Part shown: positions 33,435-41,552 of the stretch, piece by piece | Position numbering within the stretch: position 1 is the first letter of the stretch | How the letters are laid out: every line of letters begins with the position of its first letter | Source: Zoogloeaceae bacterium | GTDB lineage: Bacteria > Pseudomonadota > Gammaproteobacteria > Burkholderiales > Rhodocyclaceae | Direction: 5' to 3' | Assembly: GCA_024235655.1 (NCBI GenBank) | Contig: JACKLY010000005.1 | Location: 124,001-188,000, forward strand | Length of the DNA: 64,000 bases | Program-made: the position numbers and the translations under genes | The notes under the pieces: model-generated | What the model was told of the DNA's origin: nothing | Databases searched by the model: none | What the model saw: only the letters and a program-made list of their open reading frames with translations

Positions 33435-35033
33435 TTATTCCATCGCCTCGTACAGCGGCAGGGTCAGGAACTCGGGGTACTCGGGGGTCAGCGACATCTT
33501 GTCGAAGATTACCGCAGCCTGGTCATAGGTGGCAGTGTCTTCGCCCTGGGCGGTGACGGTGGCTTTGACCTTGGCCAGTTCCTCGGCAATCATCGGGCGA
33601 ACCATGTCGGCGGTGACCTTGCGGCCGTCGTCGAGCACGCCCTTCGGCGAGATGACCCACTGCCACACCTGCGAACGGGAGATTTCGGCGGTGGCCGCGT
33701 CTTCCATCAGGTTGTGGATCGGCACGCAGCCGTTGCCGGCGAGCCAGCTGCCGAGGTAGTGGATGCCGACGTTGATGTTGTTGCGCAGGCCGGCTTCGGT
33801 GATCGGCTGCTCGGGCTGGAAGTTGAGCCAGTCCTTCGGGCCGAAGCTGCCGGAAACCTGCTTCTCCCACTGGTTCGGGCGGTCGCCGAGGACCTTGACG
33901 AATTCCTCGTGAGCGATGGCGACGAGGCCCGGGTGGGCGACCCAGCCACCGTCGAAACCGTCGTTGGCGTCACGGGTCTTGTCGTGGCGGATGCCGGCCA
34001 GTGCCTTTTCGTTGGCGACCGGGTCGTTCTTGATCGGGATCAGAGCGCTCATGCCGCCCATGGCCGGGGCGCCACGCTTGTGGCAGGCCTGCACCAGTGC
34101 CAGCGCGTAGGAACGCATGAACGGCACTTCCATGGTGATGGCGCCGCGCTGGGCGAGGCAGAAGTCCTGATTCTTCTTGAACTTCTTGATGCAGCTGAAA
34201 ATGTAGTCCCAGCGGCCGGCATTGAGGCCGGCGGAGTGGTTGCGCAGCTCATACAGGATTTCTTCCATCTCGAAGGTGGCGAGGATGGTCTCGACCAGAA
34301 CGGTGGCCTTGATCGTGCCCTGCGGAATGCCGCAGTGTTCCTGCGTCATGACGAAGATGTCGTTCCACAGGCGGGCTTCGAGGTGCGACTCCATCTTCGG
34401 CAGGTAGAAGAAGGGGCCGGCGCCACGGGCGATCTGTTCCTTGGCGTTGTGGAAGAAGACCACGGCAAAGTCGAAGATGCCGCCGGAAACACGCTGGCCA
34501 TCGACCAGCACGTGCTTCTCGTCGAGGTGCCAGCCACGTGGGCGGATCTGCAGGGTGGCGATCTGGTCGTTCAGCTTGTATTCCTTGCCAGCCTCGTTCT
34601 TGAACGAGAGCTCGCGGCGGATGGCCTTGTACAGGTTGATCTGGCCCTGGATCTGGTTGTCCCAGTTCGGCGAATTCGAATCCTCGAAGTCGGTCATGTA
34701 GGAATCGGCGCCTGAGTTGAAGGCGTTGATGATCATCTTGGCTTCGACCGGGCCGGTGATTTCGGTGCGGCGACGCTCCAGTGCCTTCGGCAGCGGCGCG
34801 ATCTTCCAGTCGCCTTCGCGGATGGCTTTGGTTTCCGGCAGGAAGTCAGGCATCTCGCCGGCGTCGATACGAGCCTGGCGGGCGACGCGCGCCTGCAGCA
34901 GCTCCTGGCGGCGGCCTTCGAAGGCGCGGTGCAGCTTGGCGACCAGCGCCAGTGCGTCGTGGGTCAGGATGGATTCGAAACCGGGCTTGATCGGGCCGGT
35001 GATTTGTACGCCGGCGGGGAGGTTGAGGCTCAT
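33435..35033 (-). CDS. aceB: Malate synthase A
   Basis: 532 residues from ATG 35033, normal for the A isoform; the longer open frame upstream runs into the tauE-like gene in another frame. It condenses glyoxylate with acetyl-CoA to malate and CoA, the second step of the glyoxylate shunt. Motifs include EDSNSPNWDNQ, RPRGWHLDEKH, catalytic-core VLVETILATFEMEEILYELR and DGGWVAHPGL. It lies 20 bp downstream of the tauE-like gene and should share its transcript, with a strong terminator after. AceA, the partner enzyme, is 5 kb away with a similar operator. Confidence 0.97.
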   Translation of the reverse strand: MSLNLPAGVQITGPIKPGFESILTHDALALVAKLHRAFEGRRQELLQARVARQARIDAGEMPDFLPETKAIREGDWKIAPLPKALERRRTEITGPVEAKMIINAFNSGADSYMTDFEDSNSPNWDNQIQGQINLYKAIRRELSFKNEAGKEYKLNDQIATLQIRPRGWHLDEKHVLVDGQRVSGGIFDFAVVFFHNAKEQIARGAGPFFYLPKMESHLEARLWNDIFVMTQEHCGIPQGTIKATVLVETILATFEMEEILYELRNHSAGLNAGRWDYIFSCIKKFKKNQDFCLAQRGAITMEVPFMRSYALALVQACHKRGAPAMGGMSALIPIKNDPVANEKALAGIRHDKTRDANDGFDGGWVAHPGLVAIAHEEFVKVLGDRPNQWEKQVSGSFGPKDWLNFQPEQPITEAGLRNNINVGIHYLGSWLAGNGCVPIHNLMEDAATAEISRSQVWQWVISPKGVLDDGRKVTADMVRPMIAEELAKVKATVTAQGEDTATYDQAAVIFDKMSLTPEYPEFLTLPLYEAME

Positions 35034-35053
35034 GGCAGCTCCTTGTGGTGAAG

Positions 35054-35842
35054 TTAATAATAGGTTTTGAAAAAATAGATCACGGTCAGGCTGGCGCCGA
35101 CGGCAACGACCAGCCGGCGCAGCCACATGGCTGACATTTTTCGCGCAAGTGATGCGCCCGCATAGCCACCGATCATCGCGGTCACCAGCATGACCAGCGT
35201 GTGTGGCCAGCTGATGGCACCGGCGATGATGAAAGTGGCTGCAGCGACGGTGTAGTTCACCGCCGAGGCCACATTCTTCAGCGCGTTCAGTTCCTGAATG
35301 TCCTTGAAGCCCTGGATGGCCAGCGCGGCCAGCGTCAGGATGCCGAGCCCGGCACCAAAAAAGCCGCCATAGATGGCAACGAAAAGCTGGAATAGCGCGC
35401 CGCCGATACTGCCCGGCTCGTTGGAAGCGGCCATGCCGCATCGGGCCTTGAACCAGGCGACCGTCTTCTGAACCTGGCCGGAGAAGGCAAACAGTGCCGT
35501 AGCGACGAGCAGCAGCCAGGGGATCAGTTTCGAGAAGGCCGCGTTGGAGGTGGCGAGCAGCAAGAGGCCGCCGGTGATGCCGCCAACGAAGGACACGCCA
35601 ATGAGAATGAGCGCCCACTTCCGGTGCTTCATCACTTCCCGGCGGTAGGCCCAGGCGCTGGTCAGGCTGGCCGGCCACAGGGCGACAGTATTGCTGGCAT
35701 TGGCCATCACCGGCGGCACGCCGGCAGCGAGCAGCGCCGGAAAGGAGAAGAAGGTGCCGCCGCCGGCGATCGCGTTCATGCCGCCGGCGACAAAGGCTCC
35801 GGCGGCGATGAGGGCGAAACTGGCAAGCGTGCTGGCGTCCAT
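35054..35842 (-). CDS. TauE/SafE-family membrane exporter
   Basis: 262 residues, eight helices, with GGGTFFSFPALLAAGVPPVMANA and GGFFGAGLGILTLAAL as the two internal repeats of the TauE/SafE family. Family members export sulfite, sulfonates or organic acids. It is the first gene before aceB, 20 bp away, so a role in moving a C2 or related acid linked to the glyoxylate shunt is possible, but nothing in the sequence fixes the substrate. There is no clear ribosome site before its ATG, and an operator-like site sits 12 bp upstream. Confidence 0.85.
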   Translation of the reverse strand: MDASTLASFALIAAGAFVAGGMNAIAGGGTFFSFPALLAAGVPPVMANASNTVALWPASLTSAWAYRREVMKHRKWALILIGVSFVGGITGGLLLLATSNAAFSKLIPWLLLVATALFAFSGQVQKTVAWFKARCGMAASNEPGSIGGALFQLFVAIYGGFFGAGLGILTLAALAIQGFKDIQELNALKNVASAVNYTVAAATFIIAGAISWPHTLVMLVTAMIGGYAGASLARKMSAMWLRRLVVAVGASLTVIYFFKTYY

Positions 35843-35853
35843 TTTTTGCGGTG

Positions 35854-35869
35854 ACTCTTATAGAAGACT
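35854..35869 (-). promoter_or_regulatory. Operator-like inverted repeat before tauE-like/aceB
   Basis: The 16-bp site at 35854-35869 matches 12 of 16 positions of the aceA palindrome at 41327-41342, with both half-sites CTTAT and AAGAC kept. It lies 12 bp upstream of the tauE-like ATG and contains a TATAAG that could be a -10 on the minus strand. Because it also lies in the intergenic space of the divergent LysR gene, that regulator is a candidate binder. Confidence 0.5.
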
Positions 35870-35948
35870 GAAGTGTATTCTGTTGATCGGCTGATGGGAA
35901 CAGTAATAAACTGCATTTAATTATTTACTTTTTGTATAAGATTGAGCG

Positions 35949-36851
35949 ATGGATACCTTCAAGCAAATCACGGTTTTCGTGGCGGCGGCGACGCGTGGCA
36001 GTTTGTCGGCGGCTGCACGTGTTGAAGGTGTCACACCGGCCATCGTCGGCCGTCGGCTGGATGCGCTGGAAGCCCGGCTGGGCGTCAAGCTGATGCTGCG
36101 CACCACGCGCAAGCTGACGCTGACTTTCGAAGGCGAGGCCTTTCTCGAGGATTGCCAGCGTATCCTCAACGATCTGGCCAGTGCCGAAGCCGCCGTGTCC
36201 CTGGGGGGCGTACGCGCCACCGGCCACTTGCGCGTGTCGGCACCGGCCGGTTTCGGTCGCCGGCATGTGGCACCACAGGTCGGTGTCTTCATGCGCGACA
36301 ATCCGGAGGTCACCGTGGGGCTGGATCTTTCCGACCGCATCGTCGACCTGATCAATGAGGGGATCGACTGTGCCATCCGCATCGGTGAGCTCACCGATTC
36401 CAGTCTGGTCAGTGTGCGTCTCGGCGAAATGCGGCGCATGGTGGTCGCCAGCCCGGCCTATCTGGTTGCCAACGGTGTGCCGCGTACACCGTCGGATCTG
36501 GCGAAACACAATTGCCTGTCGCTCGGCCAGCAGCGCGGCTGGATTTTCCGTGATCCGGAGAGCGGCGCGGTAGATACCTGGAAGGTGAGTGGTCGCTTCG
36601 AATGCAATGACGGTGCGGTGCTGCACACCTGGGCGCTGGCCGGTCGTGGGCTGGCCTGGCGCTCCCTGTGGGAGGTCGGGCAGGATCTGAAGGAGGGTAG
36701 CCTGACGTCGGTTCTTGATGCCTGGCAGGCGCCGCCGATGGGGATCTACGCAGTGTTCCCGCAGCGCCGGCACATGCCCTTGCGACTGCGGCTTTTCATT
36801 GATCTGCTCAAGGAAACCTATAGCCGGCCGGCGTACTGGGAGTTGAGTTGA
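35949..36851 (+). CDS. LysR-family transcriptional regulator
   Basis: 300 residues. The N-terminal winged helix (about 1-60: MDTFKQITVFVAAATRGSLS, then VGRRLDALEARLGVKLMLRT) is followed by a substrate-binding domain with the usual repeated Rossmann-like lobes. It is divergent from the tauE-like/aceB unit, the classical LysR arrangement, so it may regulate that unit and itself in response to a glyoxylate-pathway metabolite. No effector can be read from sequence. Confidence 0.9.
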   Translation: MDTFKQITVFVAAATRGSLSAAARVEGVTPAIVGRRLDALEARLGVKLMLRTTRKLTLTFEGEAFLEDCQRILNDLASAEAAVSLGGVRATGHLRVSAPAGFGRRHVAPQVGVFMRDNPEVTVGLDLSDRIVDLINEGIDCAIRIGELTDSSLVSVRLGEMRRMVVASPAYLVANGVPRTPSDLAKHNCLSLGQQRGWIFRDPESGAVDTWKVSGRFECNDGAVLHTWALAGRGLAWRSLWEVGQDLKEGSLTSVLDAWQAPPMGIYAVFPQRRHMPLRLRLFIDLLKETYSRPAYWELS

Positions 36852-36932
36852 TGGGTGGTGTCAAGCCAGGGACCGGGAATGCCGTAAGCGACTTATCGTC
36901 GCGGATGGCGGCCAGGGAAAGGAATTGCTCAG

Positions 36933-37784
36933 GTGCATGAACATCGGCAACACTGGGGTCTGCCACAATGGGTGGCGTTCCTGCGGACCAAGGATATTCC
37001 GATCATGCCGCGCTCGAAGCTTTTGATCGAGGCGCTGGATGTGGATGTGGTTTCGCCGCTCGAGATGGCCGGCATGGTCATGTGCGACCCATTTCTCGCC
37101 TTGCGCATCCTGCGCCATGCCGAACGGCGCCGGAGTTCAACATTGGGGCATGACACGACGACGATTCTCGGTGCCGTGCAGCAGGTGGGCGCACGGGGGC
37201 TGGCGGCCGCAGCAGCGGAAAGCCGTTTGTGCGACGAGGAAAATGCCGGGTTGGCTGCCTGCGAGGCGCGTGCCGTGCTTTCAGCGCGCATTGCCATGAA
37301 CTGGGCCGCTCACCGTGTCGATGTGTCGCCGCAGGAAGTCGCTTTTGCCGCGCTGCTGTCTGAAATTGGCGAGTTGATGCTATGGGCCTTTGCACCGGAA
37401 CTGCCGCAGGCCGCACTTGGGATGCTGCGCCGGGGTGAGGTGGCGCGCAATCTCGAGGCACAACAGTTGACCCTGGGTTTTGCCTACAAGCAATTGTCAC
37501 TCGGTCTGATCGAAGCCTGGGAGTTACCCCTGCTCATCGCCCAACTGGTCAAGGGGGCCGATACCCCGCGCGCGAACATTGCCCGTATTGCCTCGGATAC
37601 CGCGCGCCACCTGCAAGCCAACCCGCGCAACCCGGCCTTGCCGTCGGATGTGGTGGCGGTGCATGCCTTTGTGCCCGGTGCAAGCTGGCCGGCGCTGCTG
37701 TCGGGCCTGCCCATCGACGAGGACTACCAGGAGGCGGTGCTGGCGGTATTGCTGGGTAACGGCGAGGATGTGTCCGAGTACTGA
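36933..37784 (+). CDS. HDOD-domain protein
   Basis: 283 residues from GTG 36933 (MHEHRQHWG), with AAGGAA nine bases upstream. The HDOD domain (about 20-215) contains PRSKLLIEALDVDVVSPLEM and the FAALLSEIGELMLWAF core. HDOD proteins lack the metal ligands of true HD phosphohydrolases and act as signalling scaffolds, often near cyclic-di-GMP genes as here (EAL gene downstream, convergent). The exact partner is unknown. Confidence 0.85.
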   Translation: MHEHRQHWGLPQWVAFLRTKDIPIMPRSKLLIEALDVDVVSPLEMAGMVMCDPFLALRILRHAERRRSSTLGHDTTTILGAVQQVGARGLAAAAAESRLCDEENAGLAACEARAVLSARIAMNWAAHRVDVSPQEVAFAALLSEIGELMLWAFAPELPQAALGMLRRGEVARNLEAQQLTLGFAYKQLSLGLIEAWELPLLIAQLVKGADTPRANIARIASDTARHLQANPRNPALPSDVVAVHAFVPGASWPALLSGLPIDEDYQEAVLAVLLGNGEDVSEY

Positions 37785-37854
37785 GTGTGCCGTATCAGCG
37801 TTTGTTAAGACCAGTCGAAACAATGATCTGTAAATGCAGTGATCCTGCCTGGCT

Positions 37855-39738
37855 TCAGGCAAGGGCGAGGGGCATGACTGTCCTGCTGGCCAGATAGGCC
37901 GGCACTTCTTCCGATGGGATCGGCTTTTCATACCAGTAGCCCTGCACCGCGAAGCATCCCAACGCGCTGGCAATGGTGGCCTGGGCTTTGTTTTCAATCC
38001 CTTCGACGAGCACTTTGGCGCGAGTGCTATGCGCGAGGTGTACGGCGCGGCGCAGGAACTCAAGCGCGGCAGGGGAACGTTCTGCACTATGAATCAGGGC
38101 GTTGTCGAATTTTATCAGCGCGGCCGGATGATCCAGCAGGCGGGTCAACGAGGAATAGCCTGCGCCAAAATCATCAATGGCCAATGGAATGCCGAGTCCG
38201 CTGAGTGCTTGTAATGTCTCAGCCAGGGCGCCATCCTGACTGACCGCGGCGGTTTCGGTGATTTCGACGACGATGGCATCCGTGGCCAGATGATGCTCGG
38301 CCAGGATGCCGGCGATGGTTGTTGCCATGTCCGGCTCGACCAGCTGAAACGCCGAAAAATTGATCAGCACGGGTAGTTGCGGTGCGCCATAGTCCTGCCA
38401 GATGTTGATGTCCTGTAGCGTTTCTCGCAGGATGGTCAGGCCCAGTCGGTGGATCAAGCCCGAAGCTTCGGCCAGACGGATCGCTTCACCGGTGGGGATT
38501 GGCAGGCCGTTCATGTCCGTCAGCCGGAGCAAGGCTTCGACGGCAACCAGTTGCTTTCCGTCAGGGCTGAAGATTGGCTGGTAGGCCATGTGGACACGGT
38601 CGTTTTCGATCGCGTAGCGAAGCGCGGTTTCGTAGCGATACTCGGCAGCGATCCGCTGGGAAAAGCCTTCGACATATTCAGCCAGCCCGTCGGCGCCACC
38701 CAGACCGGCTTCGCCCAGGGCGATCAGCGCATATTCGATCTGCTTGTCTGCGGCCAGCCGGCCTTCGTAGTCAGAGGCAATGCCGCAGCGCGCGTCGAGA
38801 TGAACTTCAACGCCCTCGATCAGGTGCGCACTGCGCAGGGTGGTCTGGATTTTTCTGGCACAGAGTGCCGGGTGATCGGAGGAAGCGCGGTGTCTGAGCA
38901 GGAGCAGAAAGACATTGCCGCTCCAGTGCCCGGCAAAGCAATCCGCTGACGCGTGTGCGGCAATGATGCCGGCAGCATGGCGCATCACGGCATCGCCGAA
39001 AGCGTGGCCGAAGATGTTTTCGAGGCTGTCGAGCCGTTCGATCGAAATGGCAATGACACTGCCCATGCTCCGTTTGTCCGCAGCCAGCAGGCCATCGGCC
39101 ATAGTCGAAAGTGCACGGCGGTTGGGCAGTCCGGTCTGGCTGTTGGTCAGCATGTCCACATGCATGCGATGCAGGGTTCTGACCAGTGTGCCGGCTACGA
39201 GCCGTACGACGATGGCGCAACCGGTGAGCAGTGGCAATACAATCAGCAGCTTGCGCCGGATTTCTTCCGGCGTTTGAGTGCTGGCCTTGAGACCGAGGAT
39301 TTCTAGGCTGCTGACCAGTGCAACAAGCAGGATGGTCAGCGTGGCGAGAATGGTATACCCCCTGAGCCGGCTGCTGGTGGCGGCAATCAGCAGCACCGCC
39401 GGCAGTGCGGTGATGGCAGGACTCTGGCTGCCATCCTGGCCAATGATCAGCATGGCGCCGATGGCGGCAATGAGCGTGATCGACAGGAGCAATGAGCGTT
39501 GTGATCCGGGAAGTGGGCATTCCTGCCGGGCCAGGATGGCCGTTGGGGCCAGTGCCATGATGCAGATGATGGCCGTGGAAGGGGCGTCGTACACCAGGCC
39601 GTGGAGGGTGCCGACGGCCAGCATCGCGCTGGCGATCCAGGCCATGCCCTTGATCAGCTTTTGCAGCGGCTGTTCGCTCCATTCCGGCAACCGCTGTTGC
39701 TGGATCGGTTCTGCGTTGGCCAAGTTTGAATTCATCAT
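37855..39738 (-). CDS. Membrane GGDEF-EAL protein with dead cyclase and intact phosphodiesterase
   Basis: 627 residues. About six to seven helices (30-195) form an unfamiliar membrane module. The GGDEF domain (about 200-345) is degenerate, with SGNVF at 273-277 in place of GGDEF. The EAL domain (about 372-620) keeps EALLRL at 401-406, the NFSAFQL metal Asn, EITETA, DDFGAGYSS, IKFD lysine and QGYWYEKP. So it should degrade cyclic-di-GMP, with the GGDEF remnant perhaps binding GTP as an allosteric switch (seen in other such proteins). It is a single-gene unit in front of aceA. Confidence 0.88.
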   Translation of the reverse strand: MMNSNLANAEPIQQQRLPEWSEQPLQKLIKGMAWIASAMLAVGTLHGLVYDAPSTAIICIMALAPTAILARQECPLPGSQRSLLLSITLIAAIGAMLIIGQDGSQSPAITALPAVLLIAATSSRLRGYTILATLTILLVALVSSLEILGLKASTQTPEEIRRKLLIVLPLLTGCAIVVRLVAGTLVRTLHRMHVDMLTNSQTGLPNRRALSTMADGLLAADKRSMGSVIAISIERLDSLENIFGHAFGDAVMRHAAGIIAAHASADCFAGHWSGNVFLLLLRHRASSDHPALCARKIQTTLRSAHLIEGVEVHLDARCGIASDYEGRLAADKQIEYALIALGEAGLGGADGLAEYVEGFSQRIAAEYRYETALRYAIENDRVHMAYQPIFSPDGKQLVAVEALLRLTDMNGLPIPTGEAIRLAEASGLIHRLGLTILRETLQDINIWQDYGAPQLPVLINFSAFQLVEPDMATTIAGILAEHHLATDAIVVEITETAAVSQDGALAETLQALSGLGIPLAIDDFGAGYSSLTRLLDHPAALIKFDNALIHSAERSPAALEFLRRAVHLAHSTRAKVLVEGIENKAQATIASALGCFAVQGYWYEKPIPSEEVPAYLASRTVMPLALA

Positions 39739-39843
39739 TTTGTGAATGCTTGTCGTAAGCCGGCATCATTTCTTGCGTCGGGCGCATCATACCAAAGCCA
39801 TAGTTTCTATTCCTTTCGTCATTCTTGTTATTCGTGCGGAAAG

Positions 39844-39874
39844 AAAAAAGGCCGCAACCTTGTGGGTTGCGGCC
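39844..39874 (-). terminator. Rho-independent terminator of aceA
   Basis: A 10-bp stem (GGCCGCAACC 39850-39859 with GGTTGCGGCC 39865-39874) and loop TTGTG, followed on the minus strand by a T tract (A run at 39844-39849 on plus). It starts 40 bp after the aceA stop. Confidence 0.92.
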
Positions 39875-39913
39875 TCGGCGTTGTTGCTGCCTGTGGGCAG
39901 CAGCAAGCTTTGC

Positions 39914-41212
39914 TTAGTGGAACTGTTCTTCTTCGGTCGAGCCGGTCAGCGCGGTAACGCTGGACTTGCCACCCTGGATCACGGTGGTGACGTCGTCGAA
40001 GTAGCCGGTGCCGACTTCCTGCTGATGCGAGACGAAGGTGTAGCCACGATCGCGGGCAGCGAATTCCGGCTCCTGAACCTTCTCGACGTAGGCCGACATG
40101 CCGCGCTTGGCATAATCCTGGGCCAGATCGAACATGTGGTACCACATGTTGTGGATGCCGGCGAGGGTGATGAACTGGTACTTGTAGCCCATGGCGCCCA
40201 GTTCCTTCTGGAATTTGGCGATGGTGGCATCGTCCAGGTTCTTCTTCCAGTTGAAGGACGGCGAGCAGTTGTAGGCCAGCAGCTTGCCCGGGTGCTTGGC
40301 ATGCACGGCTTCAGCGAACTTGCGAGCAAATTCCAGATCCGGCGTGCCGGTTTCGCACCATACCAGGTCGGCGTAGTCGGCGTAGGCGATGGCGCGGGAG
40401 ATGGCCTGGTCCAGACCCTTCTTGGTCTTGTAGAAGCCTTCGGCAGTGCGCTCGCCGGTCAGGAAGGGCTTGTCGTTCTCGTCGTAGTCCGAGGTCAGCA
40501 GGTCAGCAGCTTCAGCATCGGTACGGGCGATGACCAGGGTCGGCACACCGTAGACGTCGGCTGCCATACGGGCAGCGATCAGCTTCTGGATGGCTTCGGT
40601 GGTCGGAACCAGCACCTTGCCGCCCATGTGGCCGCACTTCTTGACCGAAGCGAGCTGATCTTCCCAGTGCACGCCGGCGGCGCCAGCGCGGATCATTGCC
40701 TTCATCAGTTCGTAGGCGTTGAGCACGCCACCGAAACCGGCTTCAGCGTCAGCAACGATCGGCAGGTGGTATTCCACGTGGCCGGCGTCGCCCTTGTTGA
40801 TGTTCTTCGACCACTGGATTTCGTCAGCGCGGTTGAAGGCGTTGTTGATGCGCTCTACGACCTTCGGCACGGAGTCGACGGGATACAGCGACTGGTCCGG
40901 GTACATGGCGGCGTACTCGTTGTTGTCGGCTGCAACTTGCCAGCCCGACAGGTAGATGGCCTTGATGCCGGCCTTGGCTTGCTGAACGGCCTGGCCGCCG
41001 GTCAGGGCGCCCAGACAGTTGACGTAGGGGGTGTTGTTGACCAGATCCCACAGCTTCTCGGCACCACGGCGGGCGAGGGTGTGTTCAACCTGGAACGAAC
41101 CGCGCAGGCGGACGACGTCAGCTGCGGAGTAACCGCGCTTGATGCCTTTCCAGCGGGGGTTTTCAGCCCAGTCTTTTTCGAGGGCGGCGATTTGCTGTTC
41201 GCGAGTGCTCAT
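39914..41212 (-). CDS. aceA: Isocitrate lyase
   Basis: 432 residues, the usual proteobacterial length. It splits isocitrate into succinate and glyoxylate, the first committed step of the glyoxylate shunt. The catalytic loop KKCGHMGGKVLVPT (with active-site Cys) and the segment SCSPSFNW-type YNCSPSFNWKK are present. GAGG lies before the ATG. It is a single-gene unit with a strong terminator at 39844-39874 and a promoter with triple 7-mer repeats at 41297-41342. It competes with the monomeric Icd for isocitrate. Confidence 0.98.
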   Translation of the reverse strand: MSTREQQIAALEKDWAENPRWKGIKRGYSAADVVRLRGSFQVEHTLARRGAEKLWDLVNNTPYVNCLGALTGGQAVQQAKAGIKAIYLSGWQVAADNNEYAAMYPDQSLYPVDSVPKVVERINNAFNRADEIQWSKNINKGDAGHVEYHLPIVADAEAGFGGVLNAYELMKAMIRAGAAGVHWEDQLASVKKCGHMGGKVLVPTTEAIQKLIAARMAADVYGVPTLVIARTDAEAADLLTSDYDENDKPFLTGERTAEGFYKTKKGLDQAISRAIAYADYADLVWCETGTPDLEFARKFAEAVHAKHPGKLLAYNCSPSFNWKKNLDDATIAKFQKELGAMGYKYQFITLAGIHNMWYHMFDLAQDYAKRGMSAYVEKVQEPEFAARDRGYTFVSHQQEVGTGYFDDVTTVIQGGKSSVTALTGSTEEEQFH

Positions 41213-41296
41213 GGTGATTCCTCTATAGGGGAGTTGGAAAATTGCGACGGCAGTTGATTCAGCGGCTCGGCTGTTTCGTCCTTCGTCGATGGCTGA

Positions 41297-41342
41297 AGTA
41301 TAAAGATGAAAGATTGTTAAGACAAGTGTCTTATATAAGACA
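41297..41342 (-). promoter_or_regulatory. aceA promoter with triple 7-mer operator
   Basis: On the minus strand: -35 TTGTCT (41325-41320), 17-bp spacer, -10 TATACT (41302-41297). The motif TAAGACA occurs at 41318-41324 and 41336-41342, with its exact inverse TGTCTTA at 41327-41333 between them, all spaced 9 bp apart. The last two form the perfect 16-bp palindrome TGTCTTATATAAGACA (41327-41342). The repeats overlap the -35 box, so a bound factor would block or modulate RNA polymerase. Confidence 0.6.
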
Positions 41343-41552
41343 TAAGATGTTTATTTAGGCAATGTTTATCAACAACTTAACGCAACTATTCCGCATTGCG
41401 AAACGATTGCCGCCAAATGAAACGAGAATCCGGTTGTTCATGAATTGAGCAATCTTAATTTTCCTGAGCAGATGTCGTTGCTACAATCGAGGCCGTGTCA
41501 AAAAGCCAACTATTGTCGTTGGCGGACAGGCTTACTGGAGACGGGGGAGACA
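41343..41552. other. Intergenic region before the chemoreceptor gene; no gene seen
   Basis: About 210 bp between the aceA operator and the chemoreceptor ATG. It holds the ribosome site GGGGGAGA just before 41553. An in-frame ATG at 41445 exists but gives an N-terminus unlike the family. I see no convincing sigma-28 or sigma-54 promoter. Confidence 0.45.

Noticed and set aside
33336..34715. 459-codon plus-strand open frame opposite aceB
   Set aside because: Mirror of the malate synthase gene with no recognisable protein motifs.
39746..41257. 503-codon plus-strand open frame opposite aceA
   Set aside because: Runs antisense through all of aceA and its terminator; low-complexity Val/Gly-rich product without motifs.
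41445..41552. Upstream in-frame ATG extending the chemoreceptor by 36 residues
   Set aside because: The extension is unlike the family, and a strong ribosome site (GGGGGAGA) lies right before ATG 41553.
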